DNA of 64,000 nucleotides, taken from the NCBI RefSeq assembly GCF_009727055.1, contig NC_052350.1:29554000-29617999 (forward strand), read 5' to 3'. The position numbers were made by a program, and so were the translations under genes. Shown here piece by piece: positions 35,721 to 47,091 of the stretch. The stretch comes from Benincasa hispida (lineage: Eukaryota > Streptophyta > Magnoliopsida > Cucurbitales > Cucurbitaceae). Under the pieces are notes generated by a model. That model made no database searches. It had not been told where the DNA came from and worked only from the letters and a program-made list of their open reading frames with translations. Numbering within the stretch: position 1 is the first letter of the stretch; each line of letters begins with the position of its first letter.

Positions 35721-37691
35721 ACAAATTGTTACAAATGTAAATATAAAATCAACTTAAATTATATAAAATGCAATCAAGTGCAAACATCATTTAAATATTC
35801 AAGAGTCTAAATTAATATATCTAGTTTGATGCTTCCATCATTTCAACACTCCACATACCATAAATAACCATATTTTTGTAGATGGGCTCACCATGTTCTT
35901 TTGAAGTTACATTATAGTAAATAAAAAAAGTAGCCTTGGCTTTTTAATTTTGAAGATACATATGCATCTTTTAATCTTCACTTTTATAATGTGACGCGAC
36001 ATTTTAATCTTCACAACATTCCAATCATCTAACCAGTCTCTTATTTTTGAGTGTTGTAAAATGAACATATATTTACTATCAAAATCTCTTATCAATATGA
36101 TAGAATTTTTCTAAAATAGAGTACGTTTGAATATGATGCAGAGTTGAAGACATGCAAAACAAAAAATGTACAACAAAAAAGACTTGGATTCATCTAGAAG
36201 AACGCATCATCCTATTAACAAGAGAAATTTTTATTCATTCTGCTACATCTCAACATTTTCCTAAATCACAAAAGAAGCTACCAAAAAGGAAGACACGTTT
36301 CATAGTTAATTACATGTAATAAGGATATCAACATCCTATCACAAGCCTACAAATACCTCAATTCCAATAAGCACAAACAATAACTTTAACACATTAGCAC
36401 ATTCGGAATCATATTTTAATACATACCTAAGTGTCACTATGATTATTGAAGCCACAAAAAAAAAATCTAAATCCCACTTTAACTCTCAACGATCTAAATA
36501 GTACCTAAGTGATAATTTCATCCTCAACCTCCTAAAAAATGACTACACACCATTTTAACTATCAAAAACACATAAAAAGTTCTTAAAAAGTGCATAAGTC
36601 ATACTATGACTCTCATAACAATCTAAAAAGTGTCTAAGTATCACTTTGGCTCTCGAGACCACCTAAAAAGTTCTTAAAAAGTGAACATGCGTCAATTTGA
36701 CTAGAAAACAATATAAAAAATTTCTAAAAAGTCGCTTTGACTCTCAAAATAACTTAAAATTGTGCAGCAAAACTAACGACTAAGAATCAAGCATACTACA
36801 AAAAGTAACAGCTAATACTTTTTTAACAAATTTGAAATAATCTACACCAGATTTAAATTCCATATGCTATGAAATTGTGTATCAATGTGAATGAGAGAGG
36901 CATTAGAATCATGGGCTTACGATGCCTGCAAAATAACCTAACTGGAGAATCATGATTTTGTTAGTTTTTAGTTGATTGAATTAATTTTGACACAAACATG
37001 ACTGGTATGAAATTAAAAACATTGAAGATGGAAGCAACAACTCATCAAATTAAATTTCATGATGCAATTATTTTCACGAAGCAGAGAGGAAATAATTACG
37101 AAAATATGAGCAATTTGGCAGAGCTTTCTTGAAAGAAGAAAATAAAATAGAATCATTATCTCAATCCACACAAAATATAGAACAGGTTTAATATCTGTCA
37201 AGTAGAAAGAGAGGTAACATTTTGAAAATAAATAAAACAAATGTGAGAGTTTTGAACCTAACTTAGATGACCAAACAAAACGCAAACAATCAGTAGAATA
37301 AATTGAAAGCAATAAAGAACGAACACCAAGATATGTAGTGGGTCGACCAGTTTGGTCTACATCCACTTTGAAAACTAGCTTGAATCAATTTTATTACGAG
37401 CGAGAAATTTACGATTACAGATAATCAACAATAATCACCAATCTGTAATTTGATACCCACTGATATCGAGAGATCCGCACACGACGTCGTCTCTGAAATC
37501 GAGAACAACCTACTGAAAAACAGCTCAAGTCGAGTGCACAACAACCAATGCCTCTAACCGGCCAACTCATGCGCAGACCTGCGCGTCCTTTGTCGCTGAC
37601 GACCGACAAACCCACACACCGAATTGGAACCCACCGGAACCAAGACGCCTGCCTAGACCGAACCGAACACCTGCGCAAACACCCATGCTCG
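35721..37691. other. Unassigned sequence, possibly transposon interior
   Basis: No gene supported. 36470-36740 has loosely repeated phrases such as AAAAAGTTCTTAAAAAGTG and 'TTTGACTCTCAAAA' in a roughly 50-60 bp rhythm. 37430-37690 is more GC-rich and resembles the leader of the neighbouring copia lineage (compare 30400-30540). Open frames here carry no recognisable domain. Confidence 0.45.
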
Positions 37692-39526
37692 TGTAGGATT
37701 GTATCAGCAATAGCGGAAGTACAAAGATCATCTAAGCACTCAAATTCATTAATTTTGGCAAAATATAAAGCATGCTCTTGCAGAAAACAAGTGTGTTTCA
37801 AGACATACCTCTTGTAGAACTTCTTCAAAGCTCCTTCTCCAGCTTCTATCTTCTCCAAATCTTATTGTAGACTACCTCAAGATCTTTCACACTATTCTCT
37901 TGGTGCTCTAGATTGAGTTGTGAAACTCAAAACAAGCTTGAATCAAGGGATGAAGGAGAAATGCTCACTGCTGTAATATTGTTGAAGAACCCTTTCTTCA
38001 ACCCGAATTTTCTCTAAAATTCTCTATAGATTACATGTCCGATTTTCACTCCAATCTCTTCATTATATTGCAGATCAACATGCAAAGGAGAAACTTGCAT
38101 AAGTTGTAACTCATGCTTGGAGAAGACAAGACAAAGAGATTGCTTTTTCTGTGAGCAAGTGAAGAAATGGATAATGGAAAATCAATATTTTCCATTTTAG
38201 TGTTTTGTTTTCTAATTTTCAAATCTCAAAAATCAAAATTTGATTTTATAAAATCTATTTTGATTTTAAAAATGAAAATTTTAATTAATTTCATAAATTA
38301 ATTATTAAATAAAACTTAATTAATTTAATATCAAATATTAAATTAATGTTAATACATATCCATCTTTATATATTTAAATCATATAAATTCTACTATTCCA
38401 TTTAATTCTCAAATTAAACATGTAAATATATCTCATATAATATTAATTCCCTTAATTCTAATTTGAATGTTTCAAATTAACTTATCACGCTATTTTAGAG
38501 CTAGTCCGTTACGAGCTAGTAGAGGGACCTCGCAGACCTACAAATCATGGGCTCCAACGATCTGAGATTAATTGGCTAAACTCATTAGACCAGATTAATC
38601 CCCATTCGTTAACTAATGGGTTACTCCACTAAAGCCCATAGTTGCACTCCCCTCACTGTAGATATATTATGTCCACTGATTTAACCATAATCAGCAAGTT
38701 GACCCTTCACATATTGTTCGTAAATATCTGTTTTACCCTCGAGATTACGTCTTATTCCTCAAGTCTCTACTAATCCTCTAATGAACAACTGATTTGTGAT
38801 CCAATCACTAAACCAAACTTTCTCAGCCTAGTGAGAGGGTGGGGCCCCTTGTTCAAGACCTGGATTCAGTACTTGAGAGAACAACCTTTCTCCTATCCTT
38901 AAATCGAGTAGGCGTGAACTTCTTCTTGCACCCTATGTTCCCAGCTATCTATTCGGTCTTATCCCTGAAATGGGAGTCTTATTGAGTCGGCGCTGTTGAG
39001 CCAACCCTCACCTATGCAAATCTAAGGGCAATCCCGAATAAACAGGAGTTCATAGTTAGCTCAGGATTAAGATCGAGTTACCTAGGTCATCTAGGTGAAA
39101 TAGTCAGTCTTAAATAGTAAACAATGTTATAAAGTATGAGTGACTTATTTCTTGGTCCTGATCTTATGCAAACTCATTGCATGGACGCCCCCACTCCTCA
39201 TGTCATAACATGTACGAATTATGATCACTTCGTATATAGCACTTTACAACTTTTTGTAACAACTACATAGTAGGTCGCATCTAATGGTGTTACCAGAATA
39301 AGGTACCCAACCTTATTCATGTACCATAGATCATTTTGACTATTTACTCGAATCTGATCCACTCTTATGTCTCCACATAAAGTTTAAGTACTCATATAAT
39401 ACTCATGGGTCTTAGTTTATTGGATTTAGACTTTCATACAATTCATGAAATCAATAACAAGTATATTGATTATAGAAAATGTTTATCATTTTACAAACTG
39501 CGAGTTTTAGGATATAAAACCCAACA
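37692..39526 (-). mobile_element. Copia 3' LTR (minus orientation)
   Basis: This runs from TGTAGGATTGTATC to CCCAACA, 1835 bp. The purine-rich tract AAGTGGGAGTAT (minus strand, 39527-39538) sits immediately outside it and RNase H lies further upstream, which identifies it as the 3' LTR of a minus-strand element. It closely matches the partial LTR at 62969-64000. Confidence 0.8.
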
Positions 39527-39538
39527 ATACTCCCACTT
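39527..39538 (-). promoter_or_regulatory. Polypurine tract
   Basis: On the minus strand AAGTGGGAGTAT directly precedes the LTR start TGTTGGG. This is the expected primer for plus-strand DNA synthesis in a copia element. Confidence 0.8.
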
Positions 39539-39736
39539 GGACTAAAACTCCAGTGGATCAATATATACAAATATATACAATGTTGAGTTCTCATGGAGAG
39601 AATAAAATGTACAAATACAATAAACTAGGATACATATACCATCAATTCTCCCACTGCCCTAGTTGATACAAAAATCGTAGACTAGTCCTACTAGGTGACC
39701 CCGAATCACTTTAGCTGAGAGGCCTCGTAATTGAAA

Positions 39737-40165
39737 TCAGCGTAAGTGTCTTGGGAAGCAATCTGTAAGAGTGACGATTACGCTCCTCGTTGTACCAATC
39801 TCCCTGATGAGATGGTACTTTTGCTCGATATGCTTTCCCCTTTTATGGCTTCTTGGTTCCTTTGAATTTGTAACTGCTCCACTGTTGTCACAATAGAGAG
39901 TGACAGGCAGGTGCAGATTAGGAACTACTTCCAGATCTGTCAGGAACTTTCTGAGCCATACTGCTTCTTTTGCTGCTTCACTTGCAGCAACATACTCAGC
40001 TTCCATTGTGAAGTCTGCAATACAACTTTGCTTGATGCTCCTCCACACCATTGCTCCTCTGTTCAGAGTAAATACTGACCCTGAAGTTTATTTTCTTGAA
40101 TCAATATCGGTCTAAAAGTCAGAACTAGTGTATCCAGTAAGGATCAGATTCTTAACACCATATAC
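39737..40165 (-). pseudogene. Copia RNase H remnant
   Basis: The 40051-39737 frame reads MVWRSIKQSCIADFTMEAEY, then 'LPVTLYCDNSGAVTNSKEPR' and RGKHIEQKYHLIREI, the end of a copia RNase H; the matching text just above 40051 is in another frame with a stop. It is followed, with a spacer, by the polypurine tract and 3' LTR. Reverse transcriptase, integrase and gag of this element are gone: beyond about 40400 leader-like text begins. Confidence 0.85.
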
Positions 40166-40503
40166 GATCATATAATCTCTCGTTCTTTACAGATACTTGA
40201 GAATGTTTTAACAGCAGTCCAATGGTCACGACAGGATTGGACTGAAATCTGCTGACAATTCCTATGGCATAGCATATATCGGGATGAGTGCACAACATTG
40301 CATACATCAAATCCCAACTGCAGATGCATATGGAATTTGATTCATCTCCTCAACCTCTTGAGGTGTCTTAGGACTCTATTCCTTAGACACCTGGGAACTT
40401 ACCTGAAAAGGTGACCTACCCAAACACCATACTTTAGGGTGACACTTCTAGGGTGCCACGAGGCCGAGGGTAGATTTCACGGCGTGGACTATATAGGAGA
40501 AAC

Positions 40504-42617
40504 TATTGGGGTTTGGGCCCTAAAGTCTCGTGTCCAGTAGTTTGTAAACAACTTTGTACAAACACTTGTGATGTATAATATAAATGATATTTACTTCACT
40601 ACTTGACTGTGCACATTTAGATGTTTTTCATTTTACCACAAACCAATAAACTTAAAATCCCTAGTTATCTGTATGTAACTTAAGCATGTATGTGGCGACA
40701 TATAAGTGGATCATATCTTGAGTGATAACCAAAATGGTCTGTAGTATATGGATATAGGAGGGAAACCTTATCCTGGTAACGCTACGGTTGCGGCCCGCTT
40801 TGTGGAATGGTCACAAATGTTGTGACTTGTTAAAGATGATCTGATCTTAATCATTCGTGTAGGGGACATGCGAGCGGGGGCGTCCTATACAAAGAGTTTG
40901 TATAAGACCTGACCACGAAGTGTTAACGTCTTGTTATATAACACCGTTTATAACTGAGAGTTCACTTCACTAGGATGACCATAGGTAACATGACCTCAAT
41001 CTTGAGTGAGTTGGGAACTCCTACCATTGAGAGCAGTTCTTTGATTTGCATGGGTGCGAGTGGCCAGAACGCCAACTCAAACCTACCATTTTGGGGATTC
41101 GTTTGATTTGGGAGCTGGAAACTCAGCTACATAAGATGGAATTCACTCCTTCCCCGAGGCAGGGGCAAGTAGATAGATAGCTCCTTTAAGGGTTGATTCC
41201 AGGGCTTGAACGATGTGGCGCCACACACCTTCTCATGGCCTTAGAAGTGTTCACACATAGTAGGACTATGTTGTATTGTTCATTAGAGGGATCAGTGATA
41301 CTTAAGAAGGAAGATGTAATTACAGGGGAAAAACGGTAAATTGGCCTGCTATAATTACGAGCATCTGTGAATGGTCATCTTACTGATGATTGGTTATATC
41401 CAATGGACATAGAAATATATCTATGGCAAGAAGAGTTCAATTGTCGGTCTTTAATGGAATGCCTAGCAGTTAACGGATGGTGGATATAGTGACTAAAGAG
41501 TTTAGTCAGCTATTCACGTACCGTTGGAGCTTCGAGCCATAGGTTCATAAGGTCCCCTTAGTAGCTTGGATACAAGTTGAGAGTCAGTTTTTAGGTCAAT
41601 TTGAAATGTTCAAATTGACAAGAGGGAGTTTGATTATATGTGATATAATTGAACGAGTTAATTAAATATGATATAATTTACTTTATGTATGAGATACATT
41701 AATTTGGAGGAAATTGGATATAAATATGATTTATATCTGGTAGAGAAAAAATTTTATAATTAATATTTGATATTAATTTATAAGTTATGAATGTGATAAG
41801 ATCACATTCATTGGACGATTGTAAAGGAAATGGGAAGGCGCCTCTTCGTTCTAAATAAAGGATGAGTGCTTTATAAATAGTAGATGGTGTGTTGATCTCG
41901 GTGTGCGCAGATATTGTGAAGAAGATAGTGTCATCGTGTAGAAAATAAGTGCCTATACGATAGTGGTTGCACGATCGCTTACATATACGATATTGCTAAG
42001 CGATCGCATACCGATTACACCGTCGCATGCTTTATCTAAACGATTGTTTACCTTTTTCCTAAGCGATCATTTAGCTCCCGAGATTTATTAAACGATCGTA
42101 TAGACGATCACTTAGTTTTTCCTACGCGATCGTTTGGATGATCGCTCACCCTTTTTCCTACACAATCGTTTAGACGATCGTTTACCCTTTCCTACACGAT
42201 CGTATAGACGAACGTTTACTTTTACTATACGATCGTATACTTCACCTAAACGATCAAGCATATTGTCTATGTGATAGACGACCGCACCTCCCACTTGCTT
42301 GATCACTATGTACGATCGCTCTTCCTCCTTTCCTCTGCCAAATCCAAACAAAGCCTACACTTTGGATTCTCACTCTAAGAATACTGAGGGCTTTAAGTGG
42401 TGTTGTCTTCTCCGATTTCTTCAGTACGAGTGGTGAATGTTCGAGATAGACGGTTGGGCTTTAGACACGCTGTGAAGAAGAAATCTTCATCTGGTATGAT
42501 TTCTTGATCCCTTTTGCATTATGAAAGTATGATTGAATGTATATGCGGTAATTCTGTCACAATGAATTGGAAAGATGCGCTTCCGCTCGTAGGTACTCTT
42601 AAATAAGAGTTCCTTCA
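40504..42617 (+). mobile_element. Copia solo LTR, 2.1 kb
   Basis: This runs from TATTGGGGTTTGGGCCC (first TG mutated to TA) to GAGTTCCTTCA, 2114 bp. It is flanked by a perfect 5-bp direct repeat GAAAC at 40499-40503 and 42618-42622, and no primer site follows, so it is a solo LTR left by recombination between two LTRs. It inserted into the leader of another copia element. Its 3' third (41970-42320) is studded with CGATCG palindromes. Confidence 0.9.
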
Positions 42618-44264
42618 GAAACGTGAAAGGTTTAACTATGCCCTAAGTACCTCCCACTGAATGTTCTACCTAGGGGTTCATTAACCTAGACAATTCAGCT
42701 ACTAATTTTAGTCTAAGTCATCTTTTTATGTCCGATCATAAACAACTTTTGTCTATGAAATATGAACAAGTTCAAGTAGTCACATTTAAACACTTTAATG
42801 GACTGTCCTTAACTTGCATGCATGCATCAAATCTATCTAGTTCACCTTTCCAGGTAGGTTCCCAGGTAGGGGTGTTACGTTTCTGTCAACTTAAATACCC
42901 CAGCCTAGCCAAAACTCGCCTTAGACAAAAGATCCCTTATAGATAGATTTGCTACACTTTTTATTAGTCAATTTAATCATATGAAATTGATTAAAAGATT
43001 AAAGCCTAAGGGTTACTATTCATATTAGAACCGTGATCTTAGGTTTATGTCATCCAAGTTTTAAACATTTTAAAACCATGAATTAAACCTAAGTGAGCAT
43101 GCATGTCTTTCTCATGATTTTTAGTTCTAATTTCTCTTTAACTTTTAAAAAGAAACAACTAAAAAACATTGCGTATAACTAGGTGTTTATAACGCTTATA
43201 AAGAAACCTATGTGTCATGTTTCATGCAATGTCCGGTCATTACTACACATAACTTTTATATATGCGTAATAACCAAGCAAACATGCTTTCCATACACCTT
43301 TATACTATAACAATTATAATATAAAGATAATGCATGTCTCTGCTTTTTATGCATGCATAAATATAACTCTGATATTATATGATGCATGAACATGCTCTTA
43401 CATAATTAAATCATGCTTCTATAAATTATAACATTTACAATAAAGAGATGAAGCATGACCAATGCATAACTTAAGGTGGGATTTACTATATGTGCATACC
43501 ATATGACATATAAATAACCATACATCTCATGTAATAAACAAAAGATTAATGGACTGGAATGAACCTTTACAAAACGAAATGAAATAATTCTATCCATTAC
43601 ATTTTTCATCGAGAAAACCGGTTCACAGGCAAACCGGGTCTTGAACCGCCGGGTGAAGCTCCATCGTTTAGTAAACACCATAGGTAAACGATCGCTTAGC
43701 GCACACTAGACGATAGCGCAAAATGCTAAACAATCGCTTAGACGACAACGAGGCTGTGAAGCCTAATCGTCTAGGCGATCGCTTAACGCGGCGAAGGGTA
43801 AATGATTTACCATGCAATTTGCGATCGTTTAATCAGTTATTAAGTGATGAAGCTTGCTGAGCAAAACGATCGTTTAGTGCTCGCGCACATTAGACGACAC
43901 CCGAGCATCCAATACTCAGCAATCACTTACCCCATCGTCTATACGACCCGATCAACCCTTGATCCTCTTCTTCCTCGAAGAACAACAACCTTTGCTTCGA
44001 ACTTCTTCATGAATGACTCAAGACTTAAACTAACTTTGAATTACAGACTCGATAACAATTAATTATACCCAAAAATGCAGGGGCCTTTACAATTAACCGA
44101 AAATGTAAAAGAATTAATCAAACCGAGGTTTCATCCTAGAAAACTCCATTAATCCGCACATCCACAAACAATTTAATAATTAAACAGAGAGTAGATATGT
44201 TGCACCCACTGCGAATGCATACGCAATTCTTTGCATCAATGAAATTGGAATATCAACAACTTGT
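42618..44264 (-). mobile_element. Copia 5' leader of a third element
   Basis: This is similar to the leaders at 28682-30855 and 33345-34853 ('CAGGTAGGTTCCCAGGTAGG' near 42853, 'AGGTGGGATTTACTATATG' near 43473). It ends in a primer site next to an LTR at 44278. It also contains CGATCG-rich DNA at 43680-43880. No coding domain is present. Confidence 0.65.
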
Positions 44265-44275
44265 CTCTGATATCA
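44265..44275 (-). other. Primer-binding site (mutated)
   Basis: The minus strand reads TGATATCAGAG, one base away from the tRNA-Met complementary TGGTATCAGAG, two bases from the LTR end at 44278. The mutation suggests an old element. Confidence 0.75.
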
Positions 44276-46293
44276 ATTGAAGGAACTCTTAAACAAGAAT
44301 GTCCATGAGCAGATACGGATCTTTATGATTTCATTGTGACAGAATTACCACACATACATTCTAACTAATAGATATGTATTAACACTAATTATAGGCATGC
44401 TTTAATAATTAAAATACAAAAGACTGAGTAAACATACCAGTTGAAGATAATATTCACTCTAACTTAGTCCAGCAGAAGCGAACTCCTCTACGCTCCTTAT
44501 CGCCCAGCAAACAGTAGTCTAACAGCACCACAGTCGTCTACACGAATGGCAGCGCACGAACCAACAACAATGGAGGACGACACCACCACTCGAAGCCCTC
44601 GGTATTCTTGGAGTATGAATCCAAAGAGTGGACTTTGATGGAATTTGTAGAGGGAGGAGGAAAAGACAATCGTGTAGTACGAACAAGCAAGTGGAAGGTA
44701 GTCGATGACTATCATATAGTCGGGTACTTTTCGTTTAGAAAAAAGGTACACGATCGTGTAGGTTTTGCTAAGCGATCGTTTAGGTCTGCTCGACGCGCTA
44801 AGCGATCATTTAGAAATCGTATGCGATCGTTTAGTGCGCAGGTGTGCGATCGTTTAGGATGATGGTCGTTATCGCATAAGCTCTCAATGCTAAACGATCG
44901 AAAAATTTTCACTCCGTGAGCGAATTTTCGAATATCTTACAAAATGAAAAAAAATTTCATTTTATTCTTCAGTTACAAGAACCGAATTCGATCTTCCCAG
45001 TTTCGCACGATTCCGGAGAAATTCTTGGCCAATTATCTCATAACTGCCTAATTAATTAAATAATAAATATAATCATATTATATTCTTAACCTATAGTTTG
45101 ATATCATATATCTACTATAGTAATTTCTCCTCTACTTGATATAAATCATATTTATATCCAATTTTCTCCAAAATAATGTATCTCAAACATTAAATCAATT
45201 ATATCACATATAATTAACCAGTTCAATTATATCATATATAATCAAACTCGCTTTTGTCAATTTGAACATTTCAAACTAACCCAAAAACTTATTCTCAACT
45301 TTATCCAAGCTACTAAGGGGACCTTATGGACCTATGGCTCGAAGCCCCAATGGTACGTGAATAGCTGACTAAACTCTTTAGCCACGAGATCCACCATCCG
45401 TTAAATGCCAGACATTCCACTAAAGACCAACAGCTGAACTCTTCTTATTACAGATATATTGCTGTGTCCATTGGATATAACAATCATGAGTACGATGATC
45501 ATTCATAGATGCTCGTAAGTATAACTGGGCTAATTTACCATTTTGCCTCTGTAGTTACACCTCACTCCTTAAGTACCACTGATTCCTCTAATGAACAATA
45601 CAACATAGTCCAACTATGTGTGACCACCTCTTGGGCCAAGAGAAGGTGTGTGGCGTCACATCGTTCAAACACTAGAATCAGCCCTTAAGGGAGCTATCTA
45701 TCTACTTACCCCTGCTTCGGGGAAGGAGTGAATTCCATCTTGTGTAGCTGAGTTCCCAGTTTCCAAATCAAACGAATCCCAAAAGTGGTAGGTTTGAGTC
45801 GGCGACCTAGTCACTCGTACCCATGAAATCAAAGGACCGCCCTCAATGGCAGAAGTTCCTAATTCACCCAGGATTGAGGTCATGTTACCTATGGTCATCC
45901 TAGTAAAGTGAAGTCTCTGTCATGAATGGTGTTATATAAGGAGACGTTAATACTTCGTGGTCAGGTCTTATACAAACTCTTTGTATAGGATGCCCCCACT
46001 TGCATGTCCTTTACATGAATGATCAGGATCAGACCATCTGTGACAAGTCACAATACTTGTGACCATTCCACAAAGCGAGCCACATTCGTAGCATTACTAG
46101 GATAAGGTTTCCCTCCTATATCCATATACTACAGACTATTTTGGTTATCACTTAAGACATGATCCACTTATATGTCACTACATACATGCTTAAGTTACAT
46201 TAAGATAATTAGGGATCTTAGGTTTGTTGGTTTGTGGTAAAGCAAATAAAACAATCAACTGAGCAAAATTAAGATGTGAAGTAAATATCATAT

Positions 46294-47021
46294 TGTAACA
46301 CCCTAGGCCCAGGATTCGGACCAGGATTTAGAATCCGGATTTGGCCCCTGATGGCCTCGGCATTCCCCTGCGTCCCCTGCGACCTGGCTATGTCATCCTC
46401 CCTTAGCTTGAATGCTTTTTAAAAGTAAAAGTTGTCCCCACAAACCAACACGGGTCCTTTCAGCATGCTTTGTCCTCACTCACATGCATCATAGAAAGAC
46501 TCCTAAGAGGTCACCCAACATAAGATTGCTCCAAACTAAGCACGCTTAACTTTGGAGTTCTTATGATTGAGCCACTGAAAAGGTAATCTTGGGTCTGGGG
46601 TGTTACAGATGGTATCAGAGTGGAACCTCTCTCAGTAAGATGTGGTTCGGGGGACGAACCAAGCGGAAGCTGATAGATATGTAACGATGCGAGTTCAGGA
46701 GGGGTACATGAATGAACCGATATCACATATGAATGAGAGGAATCCTGAGGACATGAAAGTATGGTTAAGAAAGACTTAAAAGAATTGAAAGTTACTACCT
46801 ATACCAACAAGGTGCACCTTCTTTTTCGGTGGCTCAATCATAAGAACTCCAAAGTTAAGCGTGCAATCCTATGTTGGGTGACCTCTTGGGAATTTTCCTA
46901 GGATGCATGTGAGTGGAGGACAAAACATCCTGAAAGGACCCGTGTTGGTTTATGGGGACAACTTTCACAACTTTTACTTTTGGAAGCATTCGAGTCTGAA
47001 TTCTGGGCCTGGGGCGTTACA
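46294..47021. mobile_element. Cassandra-like TRIM with inverted LTRs
   Basis: The left LTR (46294-46607, 314 bp) runs from TGTAACACCC to GGGTGTTACA and is followed by a tRNA-Met primer site TGGTATCAGAG (46610-46620). It contains a 5S rRNA-like segment on the minus strand (about 46505-46567), the hallmark of Cassandra. The right end (about 46815-47021) is the reverse complement of the left LTR, with its 5S-like text on the plus strand (46841-46888). A perfect 5-bp duplication CATAT flanks the whole unit (46289-46293, 47022-47026). It codes for nothing and sits in a copia LTR. Confidence 0.85.
46505..46567 (-). other. 5S rRNA-like segment in TRIM LTR
   Basis: The minus strand reads AAGAACTCCAAAGTTAAGCG, then 'TGCTTAGTTTGGAG' and 'GTTGGGTGACCTCTT', a diverged 5S rRNA internal region with RNA polymerase III control sequences. 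In Cassandra this is thought to drive transcription. The copy at 46841-46888 lacks about 14 bp of the middle. Confidence 0.8.
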
Positions 47022-47091
47022 CATATATATATTATATATCACAAGCGTTCATACAATGTCCCCTATAGCTAGGGGTTCTTTGTTTACTGGA

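Larger units (their letters stand above)
44278..47091 (-). mobile_element. Copia 5' LTR split by Cassandra-like insertion
   Basis: This is the reverse-orientation relative of the solo LTR at 40504-42617: it starts TGAAGGAACTC at 44278 and passes the same landmarks in reverse ('GTGTGTGGCGTCACATCG', 'CTAGGATAAGGTTTCCCTCC'). It is interrupted at 46293/47022 by a 728-bp insert and then resumes ('ATATATCACAAGCG...GTTTACTGGA') to about 47091, where the last bases are lost. Without the insert and its duplication it is about 2.08 kb. Confidence 0.75.

Noticed and set aside
37415..37858. 147-codon open frame (minus strand)
   Set aside because: It crosses the LTR boundary at 37692 into leader-like sequence and shows no domain.
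42112..42351. Basic, arginine/lysine-rich small protein
   Set aside because: It is the translation of the CGATCG-rich LTR repeats; no homologue is recognised and related open frames exist on both strands. The same applies to 44608-44862.
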